From: Pirellulaceae bacterium
GTDB taxonomy: Bacteria > Planctomycetota > Planctomycetia > Pirellulales > Pirellulaceae
Length of the DNA: 38,107 nucleotides
Direction of reading: 5' to 3'
NCBI GenBank assembly: GCA_030681235.1
Contig: JAUXWY010000026.1
Location: 1 to 38,107, forward strand
Part shown: positions 16,766 to 27,474 of the stretch, one piece after another
Numbering within the stretch: the first letter of the stretch is position 1
Layout: each line of letters starts with the position of its first letter
Notes under the pieces: model-generated
Told to the model about the DNA's origin: nothing
Seen by the model: only the letters and a program-made list of their open reading frames with translations
Databases searched by the model: none
Made by a program: the position numbers and the translations under genes

Positions 16766-17641
16766 ATGAGTCACCCACCCACCGAACTAACGCTCGATTC
16801 GATATTGTGCGGGGATTCTGGCGTCATTTTGCAGAGGTTGCCGGCGGAAAGCGTTCACACGATTGTGACCAGCCCGCCGTATTTCGGTCAGCGGGACTAT
16901 CAACACGACTCGCAGATCGGTCGCGAGGAATCTCCTGAAGCCTACATCCAAAATCTGGTCGCCGTGTTTTCGGAAGCTCGGCGCGTGCTCCGCCCGGATG
17001 GGACTTTGTGGTTGAACTTGGGGGACAAATACGATCGCTCGCGGTTGTTGGGGTTGCCCTGGCGAGTGGCCCTGGCTTTAGCAGATGACGGTTGGTTGCT
17101 GCGTTCGGACATTGTGTGGCACAAGCCCAACGCCATGCCCAGTGCCGTCAAGAACCGTCCGACAACGGACCACGAATACATGTTTTTATTCAGCCGCGAG
17201 CCCGAATATTACTACGACGCGGATGCCATACGCGAGCCTCATACGACGTTTAGCGAGTCGAGCAAAATGAAGGGCGGACGTCGCCATTTCGGCCAACGCG
17301 GCGGGACTCCCGAGCAGGGCAAGAACGGTGGCCAGGCCAACCTGCATGACGGCCGCTGGGACCAGGCTTTTCATCCATTGGGTCGGAACAAACGCACGGT
17401 TTGGAGCGTGCCGCTGGGGAAATTTCGCGACGCCCATTTTGCCGTGTTTCCACCCGACTTGATCCGCCCCTGTATCAACGCGGGGACGCCGGAGGGCGGA
17501 GTGGTATTGGATCCATTTTTTGGAGCTGGGACGGTTGGTGTGGTCGCGCTCGAGTTGAGGCGCAGGTACGTCGGGATCGAATTGAATCCTGACTACGTGG
17601 CGTTGGCCCAGCGTCGGTTGGGGGATTTTGTCAGCCGGTAG
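16766..17641 (+). CDS. Orphan site-specific DNA methyltransferase (SPPY type)
   Basis: A 291-residue S-adenosylmethionine-dependent DNA methyltransferase. The catalytic motif TSPPYFGQRDY (35-45) is the SPPY form usual for N4-cytosine methylation, though some adenine enzymes share it. The AdoMet motif VLDPFFGAGTVG (247-258) lies C-terminal to it, giving the beta-class order. GTLWLNLGD (79-87), HKPNAMPSAVKNRP (119-132) and YVGIELNPDYVALAQRRL at the end are typical. The variable middle (160-210) is the likely target-recognition region. No restriction endonuclease lies on either side, so it looks like an orphan with a possible regulatory or protective role. The target site cannot be read from sequence. 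Confidence 0.9.
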   Translation: MSHPPTELTLDSILCGDSGVILQRLPAESVHTIVTSPPYFGQRDYQHDSQIGREESPEAYIQNLVAVFSEARRVLRPDGTLWLNLGDKYDRSRLLGLPWRVALALADDGWLLRSDIVWHKPNAMPSAVKNRPTTDHEYMFLFSREPEYYYDADAIREPHTTFSESSKMKGGRRHFGQRGGTPEQGKNGGQANLHDGRWDQAFHPLGRNKRTVWSVPLGKFRDAHFAVFPPDLIRPCINAGTPEGGVVLDPFFGAGTVGVVALELRRRYVGIELNPDYVALAQRRLGDFVSR

Positions 17642-17767
17642 ATTTTGCCTGCGCGACGGCTTATACTGCTGCCGTGCCTGCTAGCCCCTCGTGGTCCAAT
17701 GACCTAACGGGAGGCAGTCCCAAGACCATCGCTTCCCCACCCCCCTGCCCTGCCCGAAGAGACGAAC

Positions 17768-19108
<1,341 letters not shown>

Positions 19109-19225
19109 TCCGGCATATTGCGATGCGAGTCATCGTTGCGATTTTCGGACAAGTCCGTTGAATCTACAAGGTATCTAAGTCGCCGAGTTTTGTTTTCTCG
19201 TTCCGCTTTGCCACAGGAATGTTTT

Positions 19226-20716
19226 GTGAGTAATCCGTCCAAGTCAAGCTCAGGGCTCATTGTCCCGTTGTTGTCCATCATGATGTTTCTCCAGTTTTTT
19301 ACCTGGGGGACGTGGTTTTCGACACTAAATGCAGCATTGAGTAACTATTCGCTCTCAGCGTTCACCGGTGCCGCTTATGAGGCGGCTCCCATCGCGGCGA
19401 TCTTTGCGCCGCTGTTTCTCGGCTTGATTGCCGACCGATTTTTTGCGTCCGAAAAAGTGATGGGCGTGTTGATGCTGATCGGCGGCGTCTTGATGCTGTT
19501 TCTTCCGGGGGTTGCGGAATCGGCCGCGACCTTAGCAAACGAATTGGCCCAAGAACTTAAAGCAAAGAACTATAGTGCAGAAGAGTTTGCCAAAGAATTC
19601 GAAGCCAAACAATTGGCCGAAAACTACTCCGCCAATTTGATGGTTTGGCTGATCATGGGGCACCTATTATGTTACATGCCAACACTTGGATTGGGCAACA
19701 CGATTGCGTTTACTCATATTAAGAACCAAGAGCAGTTCCCGAAAGTTCGCGTGTGGGGAACGATTGGTTGGATCGCGGCGGGACTGTTTGTTGGGATTCA
19801 AGGTTGGTCTTTAGAATTCAAGATCTTCACGTTGTGCGCGTACAGTTCGTTGGCGTTGGGTGTGTTCTGTTTTTTCTTGCCCAACACACCTCCACCGCTT
19901 AAGGGGCAACCGATGGACATTCGGTCGCTGTTCATGGTCGACGCCTTCAAGTTGATGGCGAACTGGAATTTCTTCGTGTTTGCTTTGTGTTCCACGTTGG
20001 TTTGTGTGCCTTTGGCCTTTTACTATGGTAAGACTGGGAATTACTTGGCTCATACCGGTTTCGTACAGTCCGCTTCGACCATGACCATTGGCCAGATGTC
20101 GGAAATTTTCTTTATGCTGTTGATCCCGTTCTTCTTTAGGAAGTTGGGTGTCAAGAACATGATTTTGGTAGGTATTGCCGCTTGGGTAGTTCGTTACGTG
20201 CTGTTTGCGTATGGCGCACCGGCTCAGGTCACTTGGATGTTATTGGCCGGTGTGGTGCTGCACGGCGTTTGCTACGACTTCTTTTTTGTGACCGGTTTCA
20301 TCTATACGGACAAGAAAGCTCCGACGGCGATTCGCGGCCAAGCCCAAGCCTTGTTGGTGTTCTTAACCCAAGGTGTCGGGATGTTCTTTGGGTACCGGAT
20401 TATGGCGGGTGGCAACTTCTTCGGTTTGCCGTTGAACTTGACGTTTGGCCAATACGGCGAACAAGTGACTCGGAACGATGCGTATTCAGAAGCGTTGAAG
20501 ACTGCCCGAGGAGCCGTCGATACGCCAAGTTTTCTTGAATCCTTGTCGATGATGTTTTCCAAGAGCTTGCCAGACACGCTGGACCCTGAATTACTGAGTT
20601 CGACTATGAATCAATGGAAGAATTTTTGGATTTCTCCTGCGATCATGGCGGCGATCGTTTTGGTCGTATTTGCCGTAGCTTTCTGGGATCGAACCAAGGC
20701 GACTCCCGAAGAGTAG
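19226..20716 (+). CDS. MFS permease of the nucleoside:H+ symporter (NupG-like) type
   Basis: A 496-residue major-facilitator permease with about twelve membrane segments. LLSIMMFLQFFTWGTWFSTL near the N-terminus is characteristic of the nucleoside:H+ symporter family. A soluble stretch rich in Lys, Glu and Ala (about residues 100-130) interrupts the first half, and VRVWGTIGWIAAGL matches the family. Expected role: proton-coupled uptake of nucleosides or related compounds; the substrate is inferred only from family. The start is GTG 19226, eight bases after AGGA. The open frame extends back to 19118, but that part has no family character. It may be co-transcribed with the upstream Gfo/Idh/MocA gene. 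Confidence 0.85.
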   Translation: MSNPSKSSSGLIVPLLSIMMFLQFFTWGTWFSTLNAALSNYSLSAFTGAAYEAAPIAAIFAPLFLGLIADRFFASEKVMGVLMLIGGVLMLFLPGVAESAATLANELAQELKAKNYSAEEFAKEFEAKQLAENYSANLMVWLIMGHLLCYMPTLGLGNTIAFTHIKNQEQFPKVRVWGTIGWIAAGLFVGIQGWSLEFKIFTLCAYSSLALGVFCFFLPNTPPPLKGQPMDIRSLFMVDAFKLMANWNFFVFALCSTLVCVPLAFYYGKTGNYLAHTGFVQSASTMTIGQMSEIFFMLLIPFFFRKLGVKNMILVGIAAWVVRYVLFAYGAPAQVTWMLLAGVVLHGVCYDFFFVTGFIYTDKKAPTAIRGQAQALLVFLTQGVGMFFGYRIMAGGNFFGLPLNLTFGQYGEQVTRNDAYSEALKTARGAVDTPSFLESLSMMFSKSLPDTLDPELLSSTMNQWKNFWISPAIMAAIVLVVFAVAFWDRTKATPEE

Positions 20717-20782
20717 TCTCACGGTTGTTGGGTTGGGCCGTAAATTGGGACCGCGAACGAAGTGCGTACGGAAGGCGATGCG

Positions 20783-22063
20783 ATGACGGTCGATTCGCCA
20801 AATGTGTTGGAGCATTTCATTCCGATCCGGGCGGCCCATATGGTTCGGCAGTTGTTGCGGCAGCGGGGCTTGTCCGCCCAACGAATCGAGCAATTCCAAC
20901 GTTTGGCCGATCGAATCGCCGACCAGTTTCATCGCGCGACGATCACTCGGTTGGAAGATTTCCTCGAAGACTACGCGCCGTTTGATCCCGACCAAGACCT
21001 GGTGTACCACCATCGCGAAGGGGGCGGGGTCTTGGCGCTGCGTGGCGAGCGGTTTGTCCAGTCGCTCACGGAACTCTTGAAGACGGCCAATTACCGGCAA
21101 CTCACCCAAAAGATGATCGAAGAATCGCTGCAGACTGCCGAGGGCTGGGGCGTGCGGTATTCTGTAGACTTTGCGAATTTTGATGTGTTGCACGTCTATG
21201 TACGTGGGATCCAACGGCGACGGATCTATCGCCGCGCCCGTTGGCGCCCGTGGCGAAAGGAGTCGCGGCTAGTCGAAATCTATCAACGAGTGGTCCTGCT
21301 GTTCAGTATGAAAGCCGGACACCGTTTGGGCTCTCGATTCGACCCCGATTGCATCTACCTCAAGATCTTCAAGGACATGCCCGAGACGGAAGTCGACATG
21401 ATGATGCCCGGCTCGCGAGTCCGGTTCTCATGGACGGATCGCGGCAAGATCCTATTTCCCGCCATCGGCGGGATTTTCGCCGGAATGCGCTTGGCCAAAG
21501 CTTTGGTGATTTGGGGACCGAGGATCTCTTTATTTATCCGCTTTGTGGCCCTGACCTCGATTCTAAAGTGGATTGGCGGCAGCACCTGGTTCGCCGACTG
21601 GGCCTTGAATGCCGAGGGCGACGGGCTCAACTTTACTGGCTGGACGGTGGCGGCGGTCTTGGCGCTCACGTTCTATTTTGTGAAATACTGGCTGTCGCAC
21701 AACCGCACGACCCGTGAACATCAAGGCTTACTGACCAACAACCTGTACCTGAGAAACCTGGGGAATAACGGGTCGGTCCTGTTCCAAATCATGGAAGATG
21801 CCAAGGAACAGGAGCTGCGAGAGCTGTACTTGGGCTACTTCCTGTTGTGGCAACACGCCGGCCCCAACGGTTGGACGACGGAGGAACTGGATTGCCAAGC
21901 CCAGGCCTGCCTGCGAAAATTAGTCAAACGCGAAGTCGACTTCGAGGTGTCCGATGCCCTCCGCAAGTTGCGGGACTTCAAGTTGGTCGAACAATCGCCA
22001 ACGGGACATTGGATCGCCATCGATATCGAAACGGCCATCGAACGAGTGGCTGGAATGAAATAG
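20783..22063 (+). CDS. DUF3754 (TMEM143-like) protein
   Basis: A 426-residue protein of the DUF3754 family, which includes animal TMEM143; its function is unknown. Visible family traits are the MTVDSPNVLEHFIPI start, FDVLHVYVRGIQRRR in the middle and LKIFKDMPETEVDMMMPGS. Two or three membrane segments follow (about 235-315, including GIFAGMRLAKALVIWG and TVAAVLALTFYFVKYW). The soluble C-terminus (LYLRNLGNNGSVLFQIMEDA) contains a helical domain with VDFEVSDALRKL. ATG 20783 is chosen because GGAAGG lies seven bases upstream. The gene begins 66 bases after the permease and may share its transcript. Confidence 0.75.
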   Translation: MTVDSPNVLEHFIPIRAAHMVRQLLRQRGLSAQRIEQFQRLADRIADQFHRATITRLEDFLEDYAPFDPDQDLVYHHREGGGVLALRGERFVQSLTELLKTANYRQLTQKMIEESLQTAEGWGVRYSVDFANFDVLHVYVRGIQRRRIYRRARWRPWRKESRLVEIYQRVVLLFSMKAGHRLGSRFDPDCIYLKIFKDMPETEVDMMMPGSRVRFSWTDRGKILFPAIGGIFAGMRLAKALVIWGPRISLFIRFVALTSILKWIGGSTWFADWALNAEGDGLNFTGWTVAAVLALTFYFVKYWLSHNRTTREHQGLLTNNLYLRNLGNNGSVLFQIMEDAKEQELRELYLGYFLLWQHAGPNGWTTEELDCQAQACLRKLVKREVDFEVSDALRKLRDFKLVEQSPTGHWIAIDIETAIERVAGMK

Positions 22064-22142
22064 CGTCACCCAGTTCGCCTCCATCGCCGGCCGATGAATG
22101 TCGAGGCAGCTGCGGACGATTGCGTCGAAAAGGAACTTGCAG

Positions 22143-23447
22143 ATGACCGAAGAAATGCCATTCAACGCGGACTCCGGCGTTGCGGCCTCTCATGCCGAAA
22201 TTTGCCAGGGACAGACGAAAGTGTCTGGGGCAAAGTGGTCATTGGCCACCATGCTGCTGTGGATGATTGTTCCTATCGCTTGTATGGTCGAGGCCCATCT
22301 GTGGAGTGGCACTCTTTATCGGCAATCTCCAACGGCGGTTCAGTTGTTTTCGCATGGACTGCTGCTGACAGTGGCTTCGTATGTGTTGTTGTATTGGCCA
22401 TTGTATTGGCTGTTCATAACCACTCCTGATCGTTGGTACGCTCGGATCGGAATTCTGTTTGTAGTTTCACTCGTCGTCATGGTGATCTTTATGGCGCCGA
22501 CGTACTTCGCGAGCGTTTGGGTAGCTGTTGTCTCTATCGCCGTGATCGGACGAAAAACACGTCGGTGGATGCCGATTGATTCCAGGCAGTTTGCCGCTGC
22601 GATGTCGTCGGCATGTTTACTGCTATCGGTGGTCATTTATCAAATATCGGTTGAGATTTGGCCTTCCAATGAGTTGCTTCGACTCTACGAATTGCGAGAA
22701 GAATATCCCGTGATCAACATTGCCGACCGAGTCGAAAAGGTTCGACGCACGAAAATTACCGAACCACAAATATTGCTAGATCCGATCGAATCGCAGGCGG
22801 TATTCAACAGTCGAGCGGATCGCCAATTGCCTTGGTTGCGCAACAATCTCCAGTTGATTCACGATCAACAGTTTGAAAAGTTTGTGAAGAGTCCCGGATT
22901 TGGACAGGTACGTATGAATCCACGATGGCTCTCAATTCCATTTAAGGAGTCTTGGAATAAGTCGAGCGTTTCGCCGCTCTTGGGCCATTTATCAACGTAT
23001 GTCGATTTCGTTCACCCCGCGACCCTGGGCGAAGGGACTGGCCAGTCTCTGCAGTTTATTGGTTTTCGCCCACACAGGGTTACTGAACCACCAAGAACGA
23101 TCAAGGATCCAACGGACCCTGCAATCGAGTATTCGCTAGAGAAACTCGAGTTGATCGGGCTACTTTTGCATGAAACACCGGTGGTGTACGAATCCGAAGA
23201 CTTACCCAACATGGAAGCGGTATTGGCCGAACAAATGCCTATTCGTCCGCTCGACGCGTTTGAGACCGAAAGCTTGGAGAAACTACGCGCCGGCGAAACA
23301 TTTGTGCTTTCGAACGATCATCAACAGCTTCGCATGGTTGGCGCCGTCCGCTCGATCGCCCAATGCACGGATTGCCACGGGTCCAATCCAGGTGAATTAC
23401 TGGGCGCTTTCAGTTACATATTCAATCGCGATATATCAGTCGATTAG
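22143..23447 (+). CDS. Membrane-anchored monoheme c-type protein of unknown family
   Basis: A 434-residue protein. Four or five hydrophobic segments fill about residues 30-190, including LATMLLWMIVPIACMV, VASYVLLYWPLYWLFI and GILFVVSLVVMVIFM. A hydrophilic domain of about 240 residues, probably periplasmic, follows. A single CTDCH motif (Cys408, Cys411, His412) near the C-terminus would attach one heme c; it is followed by GSNPGELLGAFSY. I do not recognise the family. The architecture resembles a membrane sensor or electron carrier rather than an oxidase. The start is secure: AAAAGGAA lies seven bases before ATG 22143. It follows the DUF3754 gene by 79 bases. Confidence 0.75.
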   Translation: MTEEMPFNADSGVAASHAEICQGQTKVSGAKWSLATMLLWMIVPIACMVEAHLWSGTLYRQSPTAVQLFSHGLLLTVASYVLLYWPLYWLFITTPDRWYARIGILFVVSLVVMVIFMAPTYFASVWVAVVSIAVIGRKTRRWMPIDSRQFAAAMSSACLLLSVVIYQISVEIWPSNELLRLYELREEYPVINIADRVEKVRRTKITEPQILLDPIESQAVFNSRADRQLPWLRNNLQLIHDQQFEKFVKSPGFGQVRMNPRWLSIPFKESWNKSSVSPLLGHLSTYVDFVHPATLGEGTGQSLQFIGFRPHRVTEPPRTIKDPTDPAIEYSLEKLELIGLLLHETPVVYESEDLPNMEAVLAEQMPIRPLDAFETESLEKLRAGETFVLSNDHQQLRMVGAVRSIAQCTDCHGSNPGELLGAFSYIFNRDISVD

Positions 23448-23701
23448 ACCGAGACCAGGATCAACCGTAACCCCAATCCGCAATTTAGAATATTCACTGT
23501 TCTCTCCGTCGTTCCCAACTCTCGCAGTGTACCTAAGTCCACAAAGCCCAAATTACACCGTAACGAGCGTGGTCCCGGCTTGCATCAAAACAACTCATTT
23601 TAACATTTCATAGAACTTCGGTCTTGCCAAATTACCCCGTTTCTTGGTATGAGGCTGAAATAATGCCGGGGAGGTCGGTGATCTAGGTTAAGGAGTTCGA
23701 C

Positions 23702-24520
23702 ATGCACGATCTGTGGTTTCACGTCCATGTGCCGAAGGCGGGTGGGTCGACTTTACGACAGTTGATGAACCGGAACTTCGGCAAAGGCTACTACAATTCG
23801 GTGTCGTTGCTCGAGTCCAAACAATACACCTGCCACGACGTTTACGAAATTGCCAAATCCCAGCCTTGGCTGCGTTGCATGTCGGACCACAAGCTATCAC
23901 TGGATTTACCGTACGATTTCTCCGAGGCGGCAGTGCATGCCTATGCCTTTGTCCGGGAACCCGTGGACCGGTACATCTCGCGATATTTCTACCACCGCAG
24001 TGCCGACATCGAATGCGCCGCCAAAACAGCCGCCGACCTGCGGCAATTTATCGATTATGAATTGGTCCAAGGTCACGTCGAACCGCATGTTCGCAGTCAA
24101 TTGTGCTTCCTCAATCAAGGTCGTTCGTTTGCCGACATGAGCGTGGTTCAGCAGGCATTGGCCACCAACCGAGCGTTCTTGTTCCCCGTCGAACGGTTCG
24201 ATGAAGCCGCCGTGTGTTTGGAGACGATGTTCCCGGAATCGTTCCGTGACCTGTCCTATGTCCGAGTGAACCAAGCCGAGCGGACTCAAGACCTAGATCA
24301 AGAAACGACGGAGTTGCTCCGCGAACAATTGGCGGACGATTTACCCGTCTACGAATTGGCCTGCCAGGAGTTAGAACGGTGCATCGATCAATGTTTCCGT
24401 TATCGAGAAGATTTTGAAATCGCCTTGCGAGACTTTCAAGCTCGTGGCGCCGTCCGCCGTGACAACTTCAATCCCCTGTTCCTAGACCGCGGCCCCAAGA
24501 TCCAGAAAGCCGCCGCGTAA
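23702..24520 (+). CDS. Sulfotransferase family 2 protein
   Basis: A 272-residue PAPS-dependent sulfotransferase-type protein. The 5'-phosphosulfate loop is VPKAGGSTLRQLM (10-22), and the 3'-phosphate segment is FVREPVDRYISRYFYH (83-98), with the conserved Arg and the RYxSxY-like pattern. There is no signal peptide or membrane segment, so it is probably cytoplasmic. Members sulfate carbohydrates or other hydroxyl groups; the acceptor here is unknown. AAGGAG six bases before ATG 23702 fixes the start. Planctomycetes carry many sulfur-sugar genes, but none lies next to this one. Confidence 0.85.
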   Translation: MHDLWFHVHVPKAGGSTLRQLMNRNFGKGYYNSVSLLESKQYTCHDVYEIAKSQPWLRCMSDHKLSLDLPYDFSEAAVHAYAFVREPVDRYISRYFYHRSADIECAAKTAADLRQFIDYELVQGHVEPHVRSQLCFLNQGRSFADMSVVQQALATNRAFLFPVERFDEAAVCLETMFPESFRDLSYVRVNQAERTQDLDQETTELLREQLADDLPVYELACQELERCIDQCFRYREDFEIALRDFQARGAVRRDNFNPLFLDRGPKIQKAAA

Positions 24521-24534
24521 AAGGGCGGCATAAT

Positions 24535-24604
24535 AATTTGGGACAAGTGAATTTGGGACAAGTGAATTTGGGACAAGTGAATTTGGGACAGGGGAATTTG
24601 GGCA
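24535..24604. repeat. 15-bp tandem repeat, left arm of an inverted element
   Basis: Three exact 15-bp units AATTTGGGACAAGTG, a fourth ending AGGGG, and a partial fifth. A related sequence appears inverted at 24721-24746, giving an element of about 210 bases between the convergent ends of the sulfotransferase and ceramidase-like genes. The unit resembles the arms of the element at 28401-28538. Confidence 0.85.
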
Positions 24605-24720
24605 GACTGGCCCGTGCTAACGACGACAAACATCAGCGCTTCATGATTACCTGTGTCCTGATTCCGAATTCTCGCTGATGGAATTTCCGAGGCTGTATTC
24701 GCGAGTCCGGAAGTCTTATT

Positions 24721-24746
24721 CCATTGTCCTAAATTCCCTTGTCCTC
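24721..24746. repeat. Inverted partial copy of the 15-bp repeat
   Basis: Read on the minus strand this is GAGGACAAGGGAATTTAGG and following bases, matching about two units of the 24535-24604 array with a few differences. It can form the right arm of a long hairpin. Confidence 0.65.
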
Positions 24747-24773
24747 AATCTTCGCGGCACGAATTGACGTTCA

Positions 24774-27215
24774 CTATTGGCCGATGACTCGACCGATCAC
24801 TTCATATGCTTCTTGGCGATTGTTGTTCGGGAACGAGTGACCGGTTTCGGGGTAGCGAATGATCAGTTCTTCACGGGCTTCGAATAACGAATACACCTCG
24901 CGAGCGGCGGTTTCTACTTGGCGAACTCCGGCCACTTCGAAGTTCTCGTCGTTGACCGGTGAACACGAATAAAATGTGCGTGGGGCGAGGGCCGCGACGA
25001 CTTCGTAGAAGTCGAACGGGACCTGATCCGGATCGCTCTGGAATACATCTCGCATCCACGGCATGTAACGTTCTTGAGCCCAATTTTCTAGCTTTAGTCC
25101 GCCATAATAGTGATGAAACGGCGTCCAGCCGCAACTGGTGACGACCACTTTCAAGCGTGGATCAAACGCCGCGACAAACAAGGCGTTGTGGCCACCTAGC
25201 GAATGTCCGATCACGCCCAAGCGATCTGCATCAACATCGTCGCGCTCGCACAACAAGTCCACGGCTCGCAGGTGATTGAACACGCCGGTCATCGTCCCAC
25301 TCACGTATCGATCCGCTGCGAAGTCGTAATCGCGAAGCTCGCCGAAGGAAGGATAGTCCGGAGCCAACACCACGTAGCCCAACATGGCCAATTCATGGGC
25401 GTAAGTCCGATCCGGCTTGCCATCGATGCCTACATCTGTTTTTCCCAAGTCCGATGTCTGATGCAGGGCCAAGATGGCCGGGGCTCGAGGCTGTAGTCGA
25501 GGAACATCCGGCAGATACAGATGAGCGGGCACTCGGCTGCCGGGCTCGGCGGCGTAAGTCAAGTGAACCCGTGTGTAGGACTCGAATCGTTCGCGCTTGA
25601 TTTCCTGTACATCCAGCGGACAAAGTACACTGCGGTCCGGAAGTGGTCCCATCATCTGTTGCATGCCATCCAGGATCGCGGTTCGTCGATGCTCCCAATC
25701 TGCTGAGGACGTGATCGGTAGCTCGTGGCCGTCGGCATCTTGATAGTAGAGCAAACGTTGGTGATCGTATCCGGATGGCACCAGGAGTTGCTGAGACAAT
25801 TCGTTGCGTTGTTGTTTCACCGCCAACGATTGCAACTTCACCGCTGCGCAGATTTTGTCTTCCAAACCCGTCCGCCAGGGACTGGGCAAGCCATAATAGA
25901 CCATCGCGGTACCACCTTCGTAGCCACCTTCCTGCAAGACTCGTTCGGACGGAATGTAGCCCATCACGTCGTTCGAGTACGCAGCGACCCACGTTGTCGA
26001 TGGACCCAGTTCCTGTTTGATGCGCAGCGCGTAGTCGACTACCACTTCGCCGGATAGAAACACCCACGTGGGTCCATCGCCAATCTGCCAGGTTTGAATG
26101 CCGTAAGGATATTCAGTTGCGATCTCGCCGTGCTTTTCGGCTTGTTCGAGCAACAGGACCGCCCGAGCGATTTCGTAACGACTGGGTTTGGTGGCTGGTG
26201 CTTGTTCCTGAGCCGACGTTGGCTCTCGTTCGGCGGCATTGATGATTTCTTGCAAGGCAGCCACGGTGGGTACTTCGGCGAACTCCAGTGGGATCTCTTC
26301 GCCAGCGACCCCTAACGGGCCTTGGGTTGGATACACCGGTTGATTGATCGCCGCCTGAACAGAGTCGGCCATGGCTCGACCATAGTCTTGAGCCAGTTGC
26401 AGCACTCGCCGAGGCAAAGGGTTCTGATCTCCGCCACAGCCCGCAAAAAACATCGCTTGGCACTCCGGGAAACGAGATTCCAATTCGATCTGAGCGAACC
26501 CTGGCCAATCGCCACACCACTGTTGGTCACTAAGAGTGGTCGCATGGCAGGCGTACCCAAACACGACGCCACGGATTTGTTGCAGCGAGTCTCGGAGCAC
26601 GAGAATCGGAACGTCATGATCGACGGGGCCGAGCAACTGCCCGGCGGTTCGTCGTTCGGGGACTTCCGGTTCGGGGTTGTTACGTCGGTTGACGGCGATC
26701 GAGCAGCGACCGGAGGTCCAGCCGACTTGCATCGGCTCCAATTTTTCGGTCGCTCGTTGGGCCAACCGTACAAGCTTGTCTTCTAATTCTTTCGTGTAGG
26801 CATGGACCCATTGTTGTTGCTGGCCATCCAGCGGATACATGCCTAACAAGAGTGTGCCCACAACGGGACCGCTGTGCGTGTGGGAGCAACACAGAGCGAC
26901 TCGGGAAGGTTCCCAACCGGCTTCCGTCTGCAATCGCTGTTTGATCCGCGAGGTCAGGTCGCGGTCGATGCCCAACAGGTCAAGCGTGATCAGCAGGACT
27001 CGACCGCCGGCTTCGTCTTCCAAGACCAGGGCCTTGGCCCACAAGTCATGGATCTTGCCATCGGCTGGTCCGGTTCTTGCGGCATAACCGGCCATCCATA
27101 GCGGGTCGGTGGGAGTGAGGATTTCGCGGTCCAGTCCCACTTTCCATTGAGCGAAACTGGGATTGGTCAGCAACAGGACGACCAAGATGGCAGCAGCGCG
27201 AAGGATCAAGTGCAT
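24774..27215 (-). CDS. Secreted two-domain hydrolase: neutral ceramidase-like plus alpha/beta hydrolase
   Basis: An 813-residue protein with a signal peptide (about 1-22, ending SFAQ). Residues about 24-460 are like neutral/alkaline ceramidases. HTHSGP (112-117) supplies zinc histidines, GYACHATTL (220-228) another, and CGGDQNP (260-266) is also typical. These hydrolyse N-acyl bonds of sphingolipids, though planctomycete relatives may act on other amides. Residues about 490-813 form an alpha/beta hydrolase of dienelactone-hydrolase or acetyl-xylan-esterase type: GHSLGG with Ser672, a likely acid in VNDEN (Asp756) and His793 in ETGHSFP. Both active sites look intact. A linker with repeated Gln and Ala joins them. 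The fusion suggests two-step breakdown of one substrate outside the cytoplasm. Confidence 0.85.
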   Translation of the reverse strand: MHLILRAAAILVVLLLTNPSFAQWKVGLDREILTPTDPLWMAGYAARTGPADGKIHDLWAKALVLEDEAGGRVLLITLDLLGIDRDLTSRIKQRLQTEAGWEPSRVALCCSHTHSGPVVGTLLLGMYPLDGQQQQWVHAYTKELEDKLVRLAQRATEKLEPMQVGWTSGRCSIAVNRRNNPEPEVPERRTAGQLLGPVDHDVPILVLRDSLQQIRGVVFGYACHATTLSDQQWCGDWPGFAQIELESRFPECQAMFFAGCGGDQNPLPRRVLQLAQDYGRAMADSVQAAINQPVYPTQGPLGVAGEEIPLEFAEVPTVAALQEIINAAEREPTSAQEQAPATKPSRYEIARAVLLLEQAEKHGEIATEYPYGIQTWQIGDGPTWVFLSGEVVVDYALRIKQELGPSTTWVAAYSNDVMGYIPSERVLQEGGYEGGTAMVYYGLPSPWRTGLEDKICAAVKLQSLAVKQQRNELSQQLLVPSGYDHQRLLYYQDADGHELPITSSADWEHRRTAILDGMQQMMGPLPDRSVLCPLDVQEIKRERFESYTRVHLTYAAEPGSRVPAHLYLPDVPRLQPRAPAILALHQTSDLGKTDVGIDGKPDRTYAHELAMLGYVVLAPDYPSFGELRDYDFAADRYVSGTMTGVFNHLRAVDLLCERDDVDADRLGVIGHSLGGHNALFVAAFDPRLKVVVTSCGWTPFHHYYGGLKLENWAQERYMPWMRDVFQSDPDQVPFDFYEVVAALAPRTFYSCSPVNDENFEVAGVRQVETAAREVYSLFEAREELIIRYPETGHSFPNNNRQEAYEVIGRVIGQ

Positions 27216-27370
27216 GGCGGTTTCTCAACGTTCGAACGCGTCAGTTCATAATCGAGGGAGTTGGGTGTGACATCGTGTCAGGTTGGCGGGCCCGATTTCC
27301 GAATCTTTATCTTAGCAGAATTCATGTTGGTGGGCTGAACCGTCCTTTCCAAGCCTTGCGTGTTCGACGA

Positions 27371-27400
27371 TTGACGAAACAGCCCGGACGATTCTAAAAT
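27371..27400 (+). promoter_or_regulatory. Sigma-70-type promoter of fmdB
   Basis: TTGACG and TAAAAT are separated by 18 bases. Transcription would begin near 27407, about 70 bases before the ATG at 27475, leaving a short leader that contains the hairpin at 27412-27439. Confidence 0.6.
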
Positions 27401-27411
27401 GAGACGGTCGT

Positions 27412-27439
27412 GCCCGCTCGGTGGGATGTGTGAGCGGGC
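27412..27439 (+). promoter_or_regulatory. Leader hairpin upstream of fmdB
   Basis: A perfect 8-bp stem GCCCGCTC/GAGCGGGC with a 12-nt loop in the predicted 5' leader, ending 35 bases before the start codon. No T-run follows directly, so attenuation is not obvious; mRNA stability is possible. Confidence 0.5.
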
Positions 27440-27474
27440 CTGTTCTTCCCGGATGATTTTTTCGGAATTCGAAT

